Of a stretch of DNA of 64,000 nucleotides, positions 15,990-24,767 are shown one piece after another. Position 1 is the stretch's first letter; every line of letters begins with the position of its first letter. A program made the position numbers and the translations under genes. The DNA lies in assembly GCF_003696345.1 (NCBI RefSeq), contig NZ_RFLX01000016.1, positions 22,621 to 86,620 of the forward strand, in the 5' to 3' direction. This stretch comes from Teichococcus wenyumeiae (GTDB lineage Bacteria > Pseudomonadota > Alphaproteobacteria > Acetobacterales > Acetobacteraceae). Below the pieces are notes generated by a model. The model saw only the letters and a program-made list of their open reading frames with translations, was not told the DNA's origin and made no database searches.

Positions 15990-18620
15990 ATGGATGGAGT
16001 GACGGTGCGGCAGGATCAGGCCGGTGTGGCGGTGGAGCCGGGGAAGCTGGACGCCGATGCGCCCGGCATGCTGGCCGGGCTGCGGGTGGTGGAATTCGCG
16101 GATGAGCTGGCGGAATATGCCGGGCTGATCCTGGCCGGGTTGGGGGCCGAGGTGATCAAGGTCGAGCCGCCGGAAGGCTCCCCCACCCGCCATATCGGCC
16201 CCTTCGCCGGCGATACGCCGGACCCCGAGAAGTCGCTACATTTCTGGACCTACAACCGCGGCAAGCGGTCGGTCCGCCTCGACATCGCCGACCCGGCGCG
16301 GCGGGAAGCGCTGGAAGCACTGATCCGCTCCGCCGATATCGTGCTGGATTCCACCCGTGGCGGGCTGCATGCGGCGCTGGGCGAGAGCCTGGAGAGCCTG
16401 CCGCGCCGCTTTCCGGGGCTGGTCGTGGCGCGGATGACGCCCTTCGGCGATACCGGGCCCTGGAAGGATTACCGCGCCAGCGACCTCATCCACCTCGCCC
16501 TGGGCGGCGTGATGATGAATTGCGGCTACGACGCCGCGCCGGGTTGGAAATACGACCTGCCGCCCATCGCGCCGCAGCTCTGGCATGCCTATCACATCGC
16601 GGGCGAGCAGCTCACGGTGGGCATCCTGGCGGCGCTGCTGCACCGGCTGCACACGGGGGAAGGGCAGGACGTCTCCGTCGCCGTGCATGAGGCGGTATCC
16701 AAGAACACCGAGCTGGATGTGATGTCCTGGGTGATGCGCCGCGCGCCGCTCTACCGCATGACCTGCCGCCATGCCGGGGAGCACGTGAACCACGTGCCGA
16801 ATATCGGCCATACCAAGGACGGGCGCTGGTTCATCGCGCTCGGCCTCTCGGTGCGTGACCAGACGAGCCTGGTGCCCTTCCTCGCCGAATACGAGATGCA
16901 GGCGGATCTGGCGATGCCGGAGCAGGGGGCGGATTCCCGCGCCCGCAATATCCCTGGCTCCGCAGCCGGCGATGAAAGCAAGGCGCATATCACCGAGGTG
17001 ATCCAGCGCTTCATGCGCGCCTATACCTACGAGGACATGCCCTGGCGTGAGGCGCAGGCGGCCGGCCTGCTCTGGGCGCCGCTGCGCAAGCCGCATGAGA
17101 ATGTGGACGACCCGCACTGGCAGGTGCGCGGCACCTTCGCCGAGGTGGTGCACCCGGAGCTGGGGCGCGCGCTGCCCTATCCCGCCAGCCGCTGGCTGAG
17201 CACCGAGACGCGCTGGCAGCCGGGCGCCCGGGCACCACAACTGGGCGAGCATACCGAGGCCGTACTGGACGCCGCGCCGGCCGGGAGGAAGCCGCCCCTC
17301 GTGCCCGCGAAACCGCGCGAGGGGCAGCCGCGGCTCTCCGCGCATGGCAAGGCCTTTCCCTTGCAGGGCGTGCGGATCTTTGACTTCTCCTGGTTCCTGG
17401 CTTCCGCCGGCGGCACGCGGCTTTGCGCGGCGCTGGGTGCCGATGTGATCAAGGTGGAGTGGAAGGAGAACCCCGACACCCGCCTGGCCGCCATGGCGCC
17501 GGTGGGTGGACGGGAAGCGCGGCAAAAGGCCACAGCGCCGCTGCCGGGCGTCACGGATTCCGATATGGGCGGGCAGTTCAACAACAAGAATGCCGGCAAG
17601 AGCGGCCTTTCGCTCAATATCCGCCACCCGAAGGGGTTGGAGATCGCCCGGCGCATGATCGCGCAGTCGGACGTGGTGGCGGAAGGCTTCTCGCCCGGCG
17701 TGCTGAAGCGCCTGGGCCTGGGATACGAGGCGCTGCGGGAGATCCGGCCCGATATCATCTATGTGCAGCAATCCGGCATGGGCGGCGTCGGCACCTATGG
17801 CCGCTTCCGCACCATCGGCCCCGTGGCGGCCGCCTTCGCCGGCACGGCGGAGATGTCCGGCCTGCCGGAACCCGCCATGCCGGCGGGCTGGGGCTATTCC
17901 TACCTCGACTGGATCGGCGCCTACGGCTTCGCCATGGCGATCATGGGCTCGCTGCTGCACCGCGACCGCACCGGGAGGGGGCAGTGGATCGACAGTTCCC
18001 AATGCGAGTCCGGCATCTTCCATTGCGGCGTGCCGATCCTGGACCGCGCGGTGAATGGCCGCTCCTGGACCCGCATCGGCAACCGCTCCCCCTACAAGCC
18101 GGCGGCGCCGCATGGCGCCTATCGCTGCGCCGGGGAGGACCGCTGGATCGCCATCGCCTGCTTCACGGAGGAGGAATGGCGCGGGCTCTGCCAGGTCGCC
18201 GGCCATCCGGGCTGGGCCAGCGACCCACGCTTCGCCACGCTGGAGGGGCGGCTGGCCCACCAGGACGCGCTGGACGTGGCGCTGACCTCCTGGACGCGGG
18301 AGCAGGAGGCCCATGCCTGCATGGCCGCGCTGCAGGCGGCCGGCGTGCCCGCCGGCGTCTGCCAGAATGCGGAGGACCGCTGCGACCGCGACCCGCAGCT
18401 CGCGGCCCTGGATTGGATGACGGAGGTGACCGGCACCAAGATCGGCCGCTGGCCCGTCACGGAACTGCCGGCAAAGCTCTCGGCCACCCCGGCCTATAGC
18501 GGCGGCATCATCGATCGCGGCGCCCCTGGCTATGGCGAGGACAACGAGCGGCTGCTGCGGGACTTGCTGGGTTATTCGGCGCGCGAGGTCGCCGAACTCG
18601 CCGCCGAAGGGGTGATCTGA
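15990..18620 (+). CDS. Tandem-fused family III (CaiB/BaiF) CoA transferase
   Basis: Transfers CoA between carboxylic acids. The 876-residue chain is two CaiB/BaiF modules in a row, about residues 20-420 and 450-870. Each carries the Rossmann segment with LGAEVIKVEPPEGSP or LGADVIKVEWKENPD and the HRxxTGxGQ loop. In the second half YSYLDWIGAYG places an Asp where the family's catalytic Asp lies. In the first half the matching stretch reads PPIAPQLWHAYHIAGEQ with no Asp, so only the C-terminal half looks active. Family members work as interlocked dimers, and a fusion would give a built-in pseudo-dimer (inference). It follows a peptide-type transporter, so it may activate an imported acid. A metallophosphoesterase gene starts 4 nt after the stop. 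Confidence 0.9.
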   Translation: MDGVTVRQDQAGVAVEPGKLDADAPGMLAGLRVVEFADELAEYAGLILAGLGAEVIKVEPPEGSPTRHIGPFAGDTPDPEKSLHFWTYNRGKRSVRLDIADPARREALEALIRSADIVLDSTRGGLHAALGESLESLPRRFPGLVVARMTPFGDTGPWKDYRASDLIHLALGGVMMNCGYDAAPGWKYDLPPIAPQLWHAYHIAGEQLTVGILAALLHRLHTGEGQDVSVAVHEAVSKNTELDVMSWVMRRAPLYRMTCRHAGEHVNHVPNIGHTKDGRWFIALGLSVRDQTSLVPFLAEYEMQADLAMPEQGADSRARNIPGSAAGDESKAHITEVIQRFMRAYTYEDMPWREAQAAGLLWAPLRKPHENVDDPHWQVRGTFAEVVHPELGRALPYPASRWLSTETRWQPGARAPQLGEHTEAVLDAAPAGRKPPLVPAKPREGQPRLSAHGKAFPLQGVRIFDFSWFLASAGGTRLCAALGADVIKVEWKENPDTRLAAMAPVGGREARQKATAPLPGVTDSDMGGQFNNKNAGKSGLSLNIRHPKGLEIARRMIAQSDVVAEGFSPGVLKRLGLGYEALREIRPDIIYVQQSGMGGVGTYGRFRTIGPVAAAFAGTAEMSGLPEPAMPAGWGYSYLDWIGAYGFAMAIMGSLLHRDRTGRGQWIDSSQCESGIFHCGVPILDRAVNGRSWTRIGNRSPYKPAAPHGAYRCAGEDRWIAIACFTEEEWRGLCQVAGHPGWASDPRFATLEGRLAHQDALDVALTSWTREQEAHACMAALQAAGVPAGVCQNAEDRCDRDPQLAALDWMTEVTGTKIGRWPVTELPAKLSATPAYSGGIIDRGAPGYGEDNERLLRDLLGYSAREVAELAAEGVI

Positions 18621-18624
18621 CGCC

Positions 18625-19407
18625 GTGGCCGGTGCCGGCGGCATCGTTTTCGTGGGGGACCTGCACCGGCGCTGGGACTACCTGGAAGACGGGCTGGCGG
18701 CACTGGCCACGCCGCCCGCCGCGGCGGTGCTGCTGGGCGACATGGAATGCGACGCGCCCCTGGACCTGCTGGCGGCGCCGCTGCTCCGCCGTGGCGTGGC
18801 GGTGCACTGGATCTTCGGCAACCATGACTATGACGGCGGGCCGGAAATGTGGGCCAACCTCGCCGCGCCGGAGCGCAACCCGCTGACCGCACCCGGCGCG
18901 CTGCATGGCCGGGTGGCCGAGATCGGCGGGCTGCGGGTCGTAGGGCTTGGTGGCGTCTTCCGCCGCCGGGTCTGGGAACCCCCGGCGCCGCCGCGCCTGC
19001 GTCGCAGGGCGGAGCTGGAGGCGGATCTCAATAAGCTGGACGCGGGCTGGAACGCCGCGCAGCGCCAAGCGCTGGGGGAGGCCCTGGCCGCCATGGCGAT
19101 CTGGCCGGAGGACTGGGAGGCGCTGTTGGGCCAGCGGGCGGATGTGCTGGTGACCCACGAGGCACCCTCCAGCCGCCCCGCCGGGGCGGCGGCGCTGGAA
19201 GCCCTGGCGCGGAGCCTGGGGGCGCGGCTGGTCGTGCATGGCCACCATCACGTCAATGCCCTCTCGCTCGCGCCTGACGGCCTGCGGGTGCTGAGTGTCG
19301 CGGCCGGTTGGGGCGTGGATGCCAGCGGTGCGGTGCTCTGGGCCGGGGAGGCGCCGCGCTGGCTGGGTGGCCCGCCGCCCGGCTGGCGATACGCGGTGGC
19401 GCCATGA
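18625..19407 (+). CDS. Metallophosphoesterase (calcineurin-like)
   Basis: Predicted phosphoesterase with two metals, 260 residues. All family blocks are present: VGDLH near residue 10, LLGDME, FGNHDYDGG, VLVTHEAPS and VVHGHHH. GTG 18625 is the likely start; it lies 4 nt after the CoA-transferase stop, so translation is probably coupled. The stop overlaps an upstream in-frame ATG of the SMP-30 frame. Its role is unclear: it could hydrolyse a nucleotide or CoA-derived phosphoester, or merely ride in the operon. No specific substrate is suggested by sequence. Confidence 0.85.
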   Translation: MAGAGGIVFVGDLHRRWDYLEDGLAALATPPAAAVLLGDMECDAPLDLLAAPLLRRGVAVHWIFGNHDYDGGPEMWANLAAPERNPLTAPGALHGRVAEIGGLRVVGLGGVFRRRVWEPPAPPRLRRRAELEADLNKLDAGWNAAQRQALGEALAAMAIWPEDWEALLGQRADVLVTHEAPSSRPAGAAALEALARSLGARLVVHGHHHVNALSLAPDGLRVLSVAAGWGVDASGAVLWAGEAPRWLGGPPPGWRYAVAP

Positions 19408-19469
19408 CGGAAAGCAGGGCCGCGCCGGAGCGGCGTGACAACAAGCAACACGACTGGGACGGAGCGAGC

Positions 19470-20384
19470 ATGGAGAATATCGAGATCATGGCCCGCGGGT
19501 TGGGCTTTCCCGAAGGGCCGGTGGTGCTGGAGGACGGCACCGTCTTCATCACCGAGATCAACGGCGGCAAGATCACGCGGGTGACGGCCGATGGGAAGGT
19601 CACCTCGATTGGTGAACCCGGCGGCGGGCCGAACGGGCTGGCCATGGGGCCGGACGGCGCGCTCTATCTTTGCGATAATGGCGGCAGCCTGTATTTGCCC
19701 GGGCATTTCATGGGCATGGGGCCTTCCGCCGATTATGCCGGTGGCTCGATCCAGCGCGTCGATCCGCGGACCGGTGAGCGGCGGGTGCTGTATGCCGAAT
19801 GCAACGGCCACCGGTTCTCCGCGCCCAATGACCTGGTCTTCGACCGGCACGGCGGCTTCTACTTCACCGATATGGGCAAACGCTACGCGCGCTCACGCGA
19901 CCACGGCGGGCTCTATTACGCCCTGCCGGATGGCTCCTCCGTCCGCGAGCTCGCCTACCCCATCCTCAGCCCCAATGGCGTCGGCCTCTCCCCGGATGAG
20001 CGCAGGGTCTATGTGGCCGATACCGAGGGCGCGCGCCTCTGGTGCTTCGATGTAGAAGCTCCTGGCGTGGTGAAGCCCGGCGTCTTTCCCGCGCCGCATG
20101 GCGGGCGCTGCATCGGCGGCCTGCCCGGGCCCACGCGCTTCGACAGCCTGGCGGTGACGGCGGCGGGCAATATCGCGGTGACGACGCTGGGCACCGGCTT
20201 CATCACGGTCTTCGCCCCGGATGGCCGCGTCATCCGCGAACTGAAGATGCCGGACACGCATCCGACCAATATTTGCTTCGGCGGCACAGACATGCGCACC
20301 GCCTATGTCACCCTCTCGGCCAAGGGCGAGCTGGCCCGCATGCGCTGGGACGAGCCCGGGTTGCGGCTGAACTTCCAGCGCTGA
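19470..20384 (+). CDS. SMP-30/gluconolactonase family protein
   Basis: Six-bladed beta-propeller lactonase-type hydrolase, 304 residues. The metal ligands expected of SMP-30 are visible: Glu in GFPEGPVV (about residue 15), Asn in SAPNDLVF, Asn in SPNGVGLS and Asp in RFDSLAV. ATG 19470 is preferred because GGAGCGAG lies about 5 nt upstream and the product begins right at the first strand. An alternative ATG at 19404 overlaps the metallophosphoesterase stop in ATGA and would add 22 low-complexity residues. It probably hydrolyses a lactone intermediate (inference), and it ends the operon that starts with the transporter at 10446. Confidence 0.88.
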   Translation: MENIEIMARGLGFPEGPVVLEDGTVFITEINGGKITRVTADGKVTSIGEPGGGPNGLAMGPDGALYLCDNGGSLYLPGHFMGMGPSADYAGGSIQRVDPRTGERRVLYAECNGHRFSAPNDLVFDRHGGFYFTDMGKRYARSRDHGGLYYALPDGSSVRELAYPILSPNGVGLSPDERRVYVADTEGARLWCFDVEAPGVVKPGVFPAPHGGRCIGGLPGPTRFDSLAVTAAGNIAVTTLGTGFITVFAPDGRVIRELKMPDTHPTNICFGGTDMRTAYVTLSAKGELARMRWDEPGLRLNFQR

Positions 20385-20408
20385 CTTGGCAGTCCTGACA
20401 GCGCCACC

Positions 20409-20442
20409 CTCCCGCCCCGCCTCACGTTTACTTCGGCGGGAG
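20409..20442 (+). terminator. Possible hairpin terminator after the SMP-30 gene
   Basis: CTCCCGCC (20409-20416) pairs with GGCGGGAG (20435-20442), an 8-bp GC-rich stem with an 18-nt loop, 25 nt after the lactonase stop. No T tract follows, so this is a weak call. Confidence 0.35.
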
Positions 20443-20492
20443 CACCCGGGTAATCTGGCCCAAGGAAATGCCGGACATGCCCCGGTAAGGAT

Positions 20493-21188
20493 ATGGTAAC
20501 GATGGCGTTCAGGACCAAACAGGATCAAGTGGCCGAAATCCTCCGCGAGCGCATCATCGCTGGCACTTATCCACGTGGCACCAAGTTGAAGCAGTCCCAG
20601 ATCGCGGAGGAACTGGGCGTTTCCATCACTCCGGTCCGCGAGGCGCTGCATACGCTGGAGGCCGAAGGTTATGTAGCCGGCGTATCCCACAAGGGGCTCC
20701 TGGTACCGGAGGTGGTGCCCGGCGCCGCCACCGAGGTCTTTGAGCTGCGCGTGTTGCTGGAACGCGAACTGACGGCCCGGGCCGTCGCGGCGATGACGCC
20801 ACGCGACATCGCCGGCCTGCGGGAAAGCCAGGCCCGCATCGTGGCGCTGACCGGCAGCGGCACCGAACAAGAGATGCGGGCGGAAAACTACCGTTTCCAC
20901 TTCCGGCTCTATGAGATGGCCAAGCGGCCGCAGACTTTGCAGTTCGTGCGCGTCCTATGGGCCAAGTACCCGTTCATCGGCCAGGAATACATTGGCCGGC
21001 GCGAGAAGCAGATGGCGGAGCATGAACGTTTCCTGTCCATGCTGGAGGCCGGCAATGCGAAAGGCGCGGTGCAGGCGCTGGTGGACCATATCGAGAGCGG
21101 TTGGGCCGGAATGCAAGCCGGCGGACAGTCGGAGGCCGCCGAAGCGGCATCCGAACCAAAACCGAAACGCCGCGTCCTCCGCGCTTGA
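20493..21188 (+). CDS. GntR-family transcriptional regulator (FCD-type)
   Basis: Cytoplasmic DNA-binding regulator, 231 residues. The N-terminal winged helix covers about residues 10-75 and includes LKQSQIAEELGVSITPVREAL. An all-helical FadR C-terminal domain follows, with FELRVLLERELTARAVAAM and a metal-type histidine in YRFHFRLYE. The C-terminus is a basic Lys/Arg tail. The start is ATG 20493, with ATG 20502 possible; GTAAGG lies at 20485-20490. It stands 108 nt after the lactonase gene and converges on the hydrolase at 21241. It is a candidate regulator of the preceding CoA/lactone genes (inference). Confidence 0.92.
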   Translation: MVTMAFRTKQDQVAEILRERIIAGTYPRGTKLKQSQIAEELGVSITPVREALHTLEAEGYVAGVSHKGLLVPEVVPGAATEVFELRVLLERELTARAVAAMTPRDIAGLRESQARIVALTGSGTEQEMRAENYRFHFRLYEMAKRPQTLQFVRVLWAKYPFIGQEYIGRREKQMAEHERFLSMLEAGNAKGAVQALVDHIESGWAGMQAGGQSEAAEAASEPKPKRRVLRA

Positions 21189-21192
21189 CGCG

Positions 21193-21219
21193 GCGGGGCG
21201 CGTCATCCGCGCGCCCCGC
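21193..21219. terminator. GC-rich hairpin between convergent genes
   Basis: GCGGGGCGCG (21193-21202) pairs perfectly with CGCGCCCCGC (21210-21219) around a 7-nt loop. It begins 5 nt after the GntR stop and lies ahead of the convergent hydrolase stop. There is no T tract, but the position fits a bidirectional terminator. Confidence 0.6.
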
Positions 21220-21240
21220 ATCGCTTCGCTGACCCGCTGA

Positions 21241-21951
21241 TCAGACGGTGCAGGATTCACCCACCGCCAGAACACGCACGCGCCCGGCCTGGTCGCCCAT
21301 CTCGCGCAGGAAAGGCTCGGGAGACTGCACCAGCGGCGGGAAGGTGCCGTAGTGGCAGGGCAGCACCGTCCCGGCATCGGGCAGGAAGCGGCGCATGGCC
21401 AGGGCGGCGCTGCGCGGGCCCATGGTGAAGCGGTCGCCGATCGGCACCATCACGACCTCGGGCCGGTAGAGCTCCGCGATCAGCGCCATGTCCGAGAAGA
21501 TGTCGGTGTCGCCGGTGTGGTAGACCACCGGCTCACCCGCCGCCCTGGGGCTGATCACCACGCCATTGGGCAGGCCCAGGTTGTGCAGTACGCCATTCTC
21601 ATCCAGCTCCGAGGAGGAATGGAAAGCGGTGGTGAGCGAGACGGTGAACTCACCCTGGTCGGTGGTGCCGCCGGTATTCATCGGGTCGGTGGCCGCGACA
21701 CCCTTGGCGGCCAGGAACTGGCACAGTTCGAAGGTCGCCACCAGCTTGGCGCCGGTGCGCTGGGCGATGGCGACCGTGTCGCCGACATGGTCGCCATGGC
21801 CATGGGTCAGCACGATATGGGTGGTGCCGGCCGTGACGGCTTCCACATCGCCCTTGAAGTTGCCGTTGCCGGACAGGAAGGGGTCGATCAGCACCACGGC
21901 GCTGCCGAAATCCAGCCGATAGGCGGAGTGACCGAACCAGGTGATCTTCAT
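21241..21951 (-). CDS. Metal-dependent hydrolase, metallo-beta-lactamase fold (UPF0173 type)
   Basis: 236-residue hydrolase with the MBL-fold metal motif THGHGDHVGD and further ligands in YHTGDTD and CHYGTF. It starts with MKITWFGHSAYRLDF, the usual opening of the UPF0173 group. ATG 21951 is chosen because GAGGAGACAAGC precedes it and the product begins at the family start; an in-frame ATG 15 codons upstream is less convincing. The physiological substrate of the family is not established. The gene lies 84 nt downstream of the barrel-fold protein on the same strand. Confidence 0.9.
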   Translation of the reverse strand: MKITWFGHSAYRLDFGSAVVLIDPFLSGNGNFKGDVEAVTAGTTHIVLTHGHGDHVGDTVAIAQRTGAKLVATFELCQFLAAKGVAATDPMNTGGTTDQGEFTVSLTTAFHSSSELDENGVLHNLGLPNGVVISPRAAGEPVVYHTGDTDIFSDMALIAELYRPEVVMVPIGDRFTMGPRSAALAMRRFLPDAGTVLPCHYGTFPPLVQSPEPFLREMGDQAGRVRVLAVGESCTV

Positions 21952-22035
21952 GCTTGTCTCCTCGCCACGTCGCGTTCGCCGCGGCTGTAATGCCAAACCG
22001 GGCCGATGGCTACCGGCACAAGGCCCGTCAGGGGG

Positions 22036-22626
22036 TCAGAAAGGCGTGTAGGTGCCGACCATGTCGAGCGCATCGGCCAAAAGGCCGAAGGGCGTGGGAT
22101 CGAACTGCTCGGACATCGGTGCGCCCGTGTCCACCAGGCCGATGAAGTCGGTGCCGGCAGACCCCGCGTCATGCGCCAGCACGCGGACGCGCCGCACCTC
22201 AGGCCGCATCCCGAAGCTGGCACGCATCGCCGTCACGATGGCATCGGCATCGCCGGCCTTCAGGCCACGGAAGCGCAGCAGCAGCAGGCGGGCGGGGCGT
22301 GTGGCTTGGCCGCCGCCGGAATAGATCTGCTCGCCGGTGAAGCGCTGCACCCTGGCCCGGGCCGTGATGCGCTTGGTCCAGGGCGTTGCCTGGTCAAAGG
22401 ATACGCGCAGGTATTCGGGCGACTCTATTACGGCCACCGAAGCCAGATCATAGAAGGCAAGGTAACGAGGCGCGCCACCGGCGAGGCTGTGGAAGCGCGT
22501 TCCGCTTTCGAAGCCCGGAATGGCGAGACGGTCCGGAACATGCTCCGTGTCGTACCAGGCGTTGAATTCCTCCTCCAGCGCCGTGGGCGGATGCATGAGC
22601 ACCAGCAGGTAGCCCTTTCTCGACAT
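22036..22626 (-). CDS. EthD-like dimeric alpha/beta-barrel protein, function unknown
   Basis: 196-residue protein with an N-terminal stretch typical of ferredoxin-like dimeric barrels: YLLVLMHPPTALEEEFNAWY followed by TEHVPDRLAIPGF. Proteins of this sort assist monooxygenase or hydrolase pathways, or are of unknown function. I cannot name the reaction. The gene lies 6 nt after the alpha/beta hydrolase gene on the same strand, so the two form an operon. No catalytic motif is recognised. Confidence 0.75.
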   Translation of the reverse strand: MSRKGYLLVLMHPPTALEEEFNAWYDTEHVPDRLAIPGFESGTRFHSLAGGAPRYLAFYDLASVAVIESPEYLRVSFDQATPWTKRITARARVQRFTGEQIYSGGGQATRPARLLLLRFRGLKAGDADAIVTAMRASFGMRPEVRRVRVLAHDAGSAGTDFIGLVDTGAPMSEQFDPTPFGLLADALDMVGTYTPF

Positions 22627-22632
22627 GCCCTT

Positions 22633-23439
22633 CTATCCTCTTCCTGGCGGCTTGCCGCCGATGATGGGGGCGAGGAAGTCCAGCACCCGGGCGGCGAAGC
22701 GCGCAGGCTGCTGGTAGGGCAGGAAATGCGCTGCTTCCTCATCGATCTCCAGTTGCGCCGTGCCAGCCGGCAGAAGGCCCGATACCTCCTCCGCCAGCGC
22801 TGGCGGCAACAGCAGGTCGTGGCGGCCGGCGACGAGCAATGCCGGGCAGCGGATACGGCGCAGGTCGGCAGTGGCATCCGCGGTGGCAAAGCCCAGCACG
22901 GCATCGGCATAGGCCGCGGCATCCTGCGCCGCGAAGGCGGCAAGATAGCGGGCATGACGCCCGTCGCGTGGCTGCGCGGCGAAGGGGCGGTCCACCGCGT
23001 CTGGCAGGATGGCGGCCATGCCGCCGGTTCTCACGGCGTCAGCGCGGGCCCGCAGCATGGTGCCCGCGGCTTCACTGGTGCGCGGTGTCGGATTCGACAT
23101 CACCACAGCCGGCACGTGCTCAGCATGACGCGCGGCGTAAGCGGCGGCGACCATGCTGCCCATGGCACAGCCAATGGGAATCACGGAAACCAGCCCCAAA
23201 GCGGCCCTCAGGGCTTCCAGGTCCTGGACATGCCGGTCGAGGCCCGGTGGCTGCGCCGCGCGTGGAGAAGCGCCAGCGGAGCGAAGATCCACCGCGAGGC
23301 AGGGAAGATGCGGCTCCCATAGCGGCAGGCTGGCAGCCCAGAAATCCAGCGCGGCGCCAAGGGGATGAAGCAGCAGCAGAACTGGCCCCGTATCGGCAGG
23401 GGGTCCTGTCAGACGGTGGTGCAACACAGCCGGCATCAC
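22633..23439 (-). CDS. Alpha/beta-hydrolase-fold protein (3-oxoadipate enol-lactonase-like) with altered nucleophile elbow
   Basis: 268-residue alpha/beta-hydrolase-fold protein. The oxyanion-hole region is LLLHPLGA, the acid is probably the Asp of VAGRHDLLLP, and the His lies in EEAAHFLPY. The nucleophile elbow reads PIGCAMGSM, where relatives have GxSxG. The nucleophile position is therefore Ala (codon GCC), preceded by Cys. Either the enzyme works without a Ser nucleophile or it is inactive (inference). It heads a minus-strand operon with the barrel-fold protein and diverges from the amidohydrolase at 23645. Confidence 0.85.
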   Translation of the reverse strand: MMPAVLHHRLTGPPADTGPVLLLLHPLGAALDFWAASLPLWEPHLPCLAVDLRSAGASPRAAQPPGLDRHVQDLEALRAALGLVSVIPIGCAMGSMVAAAYAARHAEHVPAVVMSNPTPRTSEAAGTMLRARADAVRTGGMAAILPDAVDRPFAAQPRDGRHARYLAAFAAQDAAAYADAVLGFATADATADLRRIRCPALLVAGRHDLLLPPALAEEVSGLLPAGTAQLEIDEEAAHFLPYQQPARFAARVLDFLAPIIGGKPPGRG

Positions 23440-23644
23440 TGCGCCGGCCCTTTATTCAGCCCGACGGGGATTCCAGTATTGCTGGGGTGGCGCATTCGGG
23501 CCTCCTCACATCCTGCTGACACTTCTACGAGGCGCATCCGCTGTCAATCGAGCATCGCTGATACCACAACAATCTTTGGGAGAGCGGTGCGGGCAGGAAT
23601 GATTCCAGAAGGCTGCATAAGGAGAGTCGACGGCCCCCGCGCAT

Positions 23645-24754
23645 GTGCATAGGATGAATCCGGGCGTTGGACCGGAAGGTGCGCCCCAAGAAGCTTTGGA
23701 GGATAGGCCCCTGAGCACGACCGCTGCCGCACCTGTGCGGCATCCTACCATTCGTCCGGACTGGCTCGCCCGCAACGCGGAACCGGCGCTGGAGCCTGAT
23801 CTGCCCATTGTGGACGCGCATCACCACCTCTGGGACCGGCCGGGCGATCCCTATATGCTCGATGAATTCCTGGCCGATGCTTCCGGCGGCCACGCCGTGC
23901 AGGCCAGCGTCTTCATCGAATGCAACACCTCCTATCACCCGGACGGCGACCCGCTGTTCCGTCCGCTGGGGGAAACGGAATTCGTAGCGGCTGCCGCAGC
24001 CCGTGCCGCGTCGAGACCGCACGGACCGCGCGTCGCGGATGGCATCGTTGGCTTCGCGGACCTGAGCGCCGGTGCCGCCGTCCGCCCGGTGCTAGAGGCG
24101 CAGATCGAGGCGGGGCGAGGGCACTTCCGCGGCATCCGGCAGATCGCTGCCTGGCATCCAGACCCGGCAGCGCGAGGCTCCGTGGCCACGCCGCCGCCCA
24201 TGATGATGCTCGATCCAGGCTTCCGCGAAGGCTTCGCGCAGCTTGCGCCATTGGGACTGAGCTTCGACGCCTGGGCCTACCATACGCAGCTCGCGGAGCT
24301 GCGCGACTTGGCTGATGCCTTCCCCGAAACCCGCATCGTCTTGAATCATGTCGGCGGCGCCATCGGGATCGGGCCTTATGCGAGCCGCCGGCGCCATGTT
24401 TCCGCGGCCTGGAGCGCCGCGATCCGTGAACTCTCGCATTGCCCCAATCTGCATGTGAAGCTCGGCGGGCTGGGGATGCGGCTCTTCGGCTTCGGCCTGC
24501 ATGAAGGCGAGGTTCCACCGGATTCTGTGCAACTGGCTGAACTCTGGCGGCCCTATATCGAGACTTGCGTGGAAGCCTTCGGGCCGCAGCGATGCATGTT
24601 CGAAAGCAATTTCCCGGTGGACAAGGCCAGTTGTGGCTACACGGTCCTGTGGAATGCCTTCAAGCGCATCACTGCTGGATGGTCGGAACATGAGCGGGCA
24701 GCATTGTTCCACGGCAATGCCACGCGCTTCTACCGCCTCGGCGAAACGGCCTAG
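23645..24754 (+). CDS. Amidohydrolase family 2 protein (metal-dependent TIM barrel)
   Basis: TIM-barrel hydrolase or decarboxylase of the amidohydrolase_2 group, up to 369 residues. The metal-binding HxH is in PIVDAHHHLWD. Further blocks are IVLNHVGGAIG and MFESNFPVDKAS, where the Asp is the usual metal ligand or base. The start is uncertain. GTG 23645 and ATG 23654 lack ribosome sites. An in-frame CTG at 23711 has TGGAGG 8 nt upstream and gives a natural N-terminus about 35 residues before the HxH motif. The next gene starts 13 nt after the stop. It may open a lactone or decarboxylate an aromatic acid (inference). Confidence 0.88.
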   Translation: MHRMNPGVGPEGAPQEALEDRPLSTTAAAPVRHPTIRPDWLARNAEPALEPDLPIVDAHHHLWDRPGDPYMLDEFLADASGGHAVQASVFIECNTSYHPDGDPLFRPLGETEFVAAAAARAASRPHGPRVADGIVGFADLSAGAAVRPVLEAQIEAGRGHFRGIRQIAAWHPDPAARGSVATPPPMMMLDPGFREGFAQLAPLGLSFDAWAYHTQLAELRDLADAFPETRIVLNHVGGAIGIGPYASRRRHVSAAWSAAIRELSHCPNLHVKLGGLGMRLFGFGLHEGEVPPDSVQLAELWRPYIETCVEAFGPQRCMFESNFPVDKASCGYTVLWNAFKRITAGWSEHERAALFHGNATRFYRLGETA

Positions 24755-24767
24755 GAAGGAGCTGGAC

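Noticed and set aside
16236..18644. 802-codon open frame antisense to the fused CoA transferase
   Set aside because: Rich in Arg, His, Gln and Gly with no domain or ribosome site; a GC-driven shadow of a clearly conserved gene.
23519..23547. TTGACA-like element on the minus strand upstream of the alpha/beta hydrolase
   Set aside because: The hexamer at 17-nt spacing (AAGTGT) is a poor -10, so not called as a promoter.
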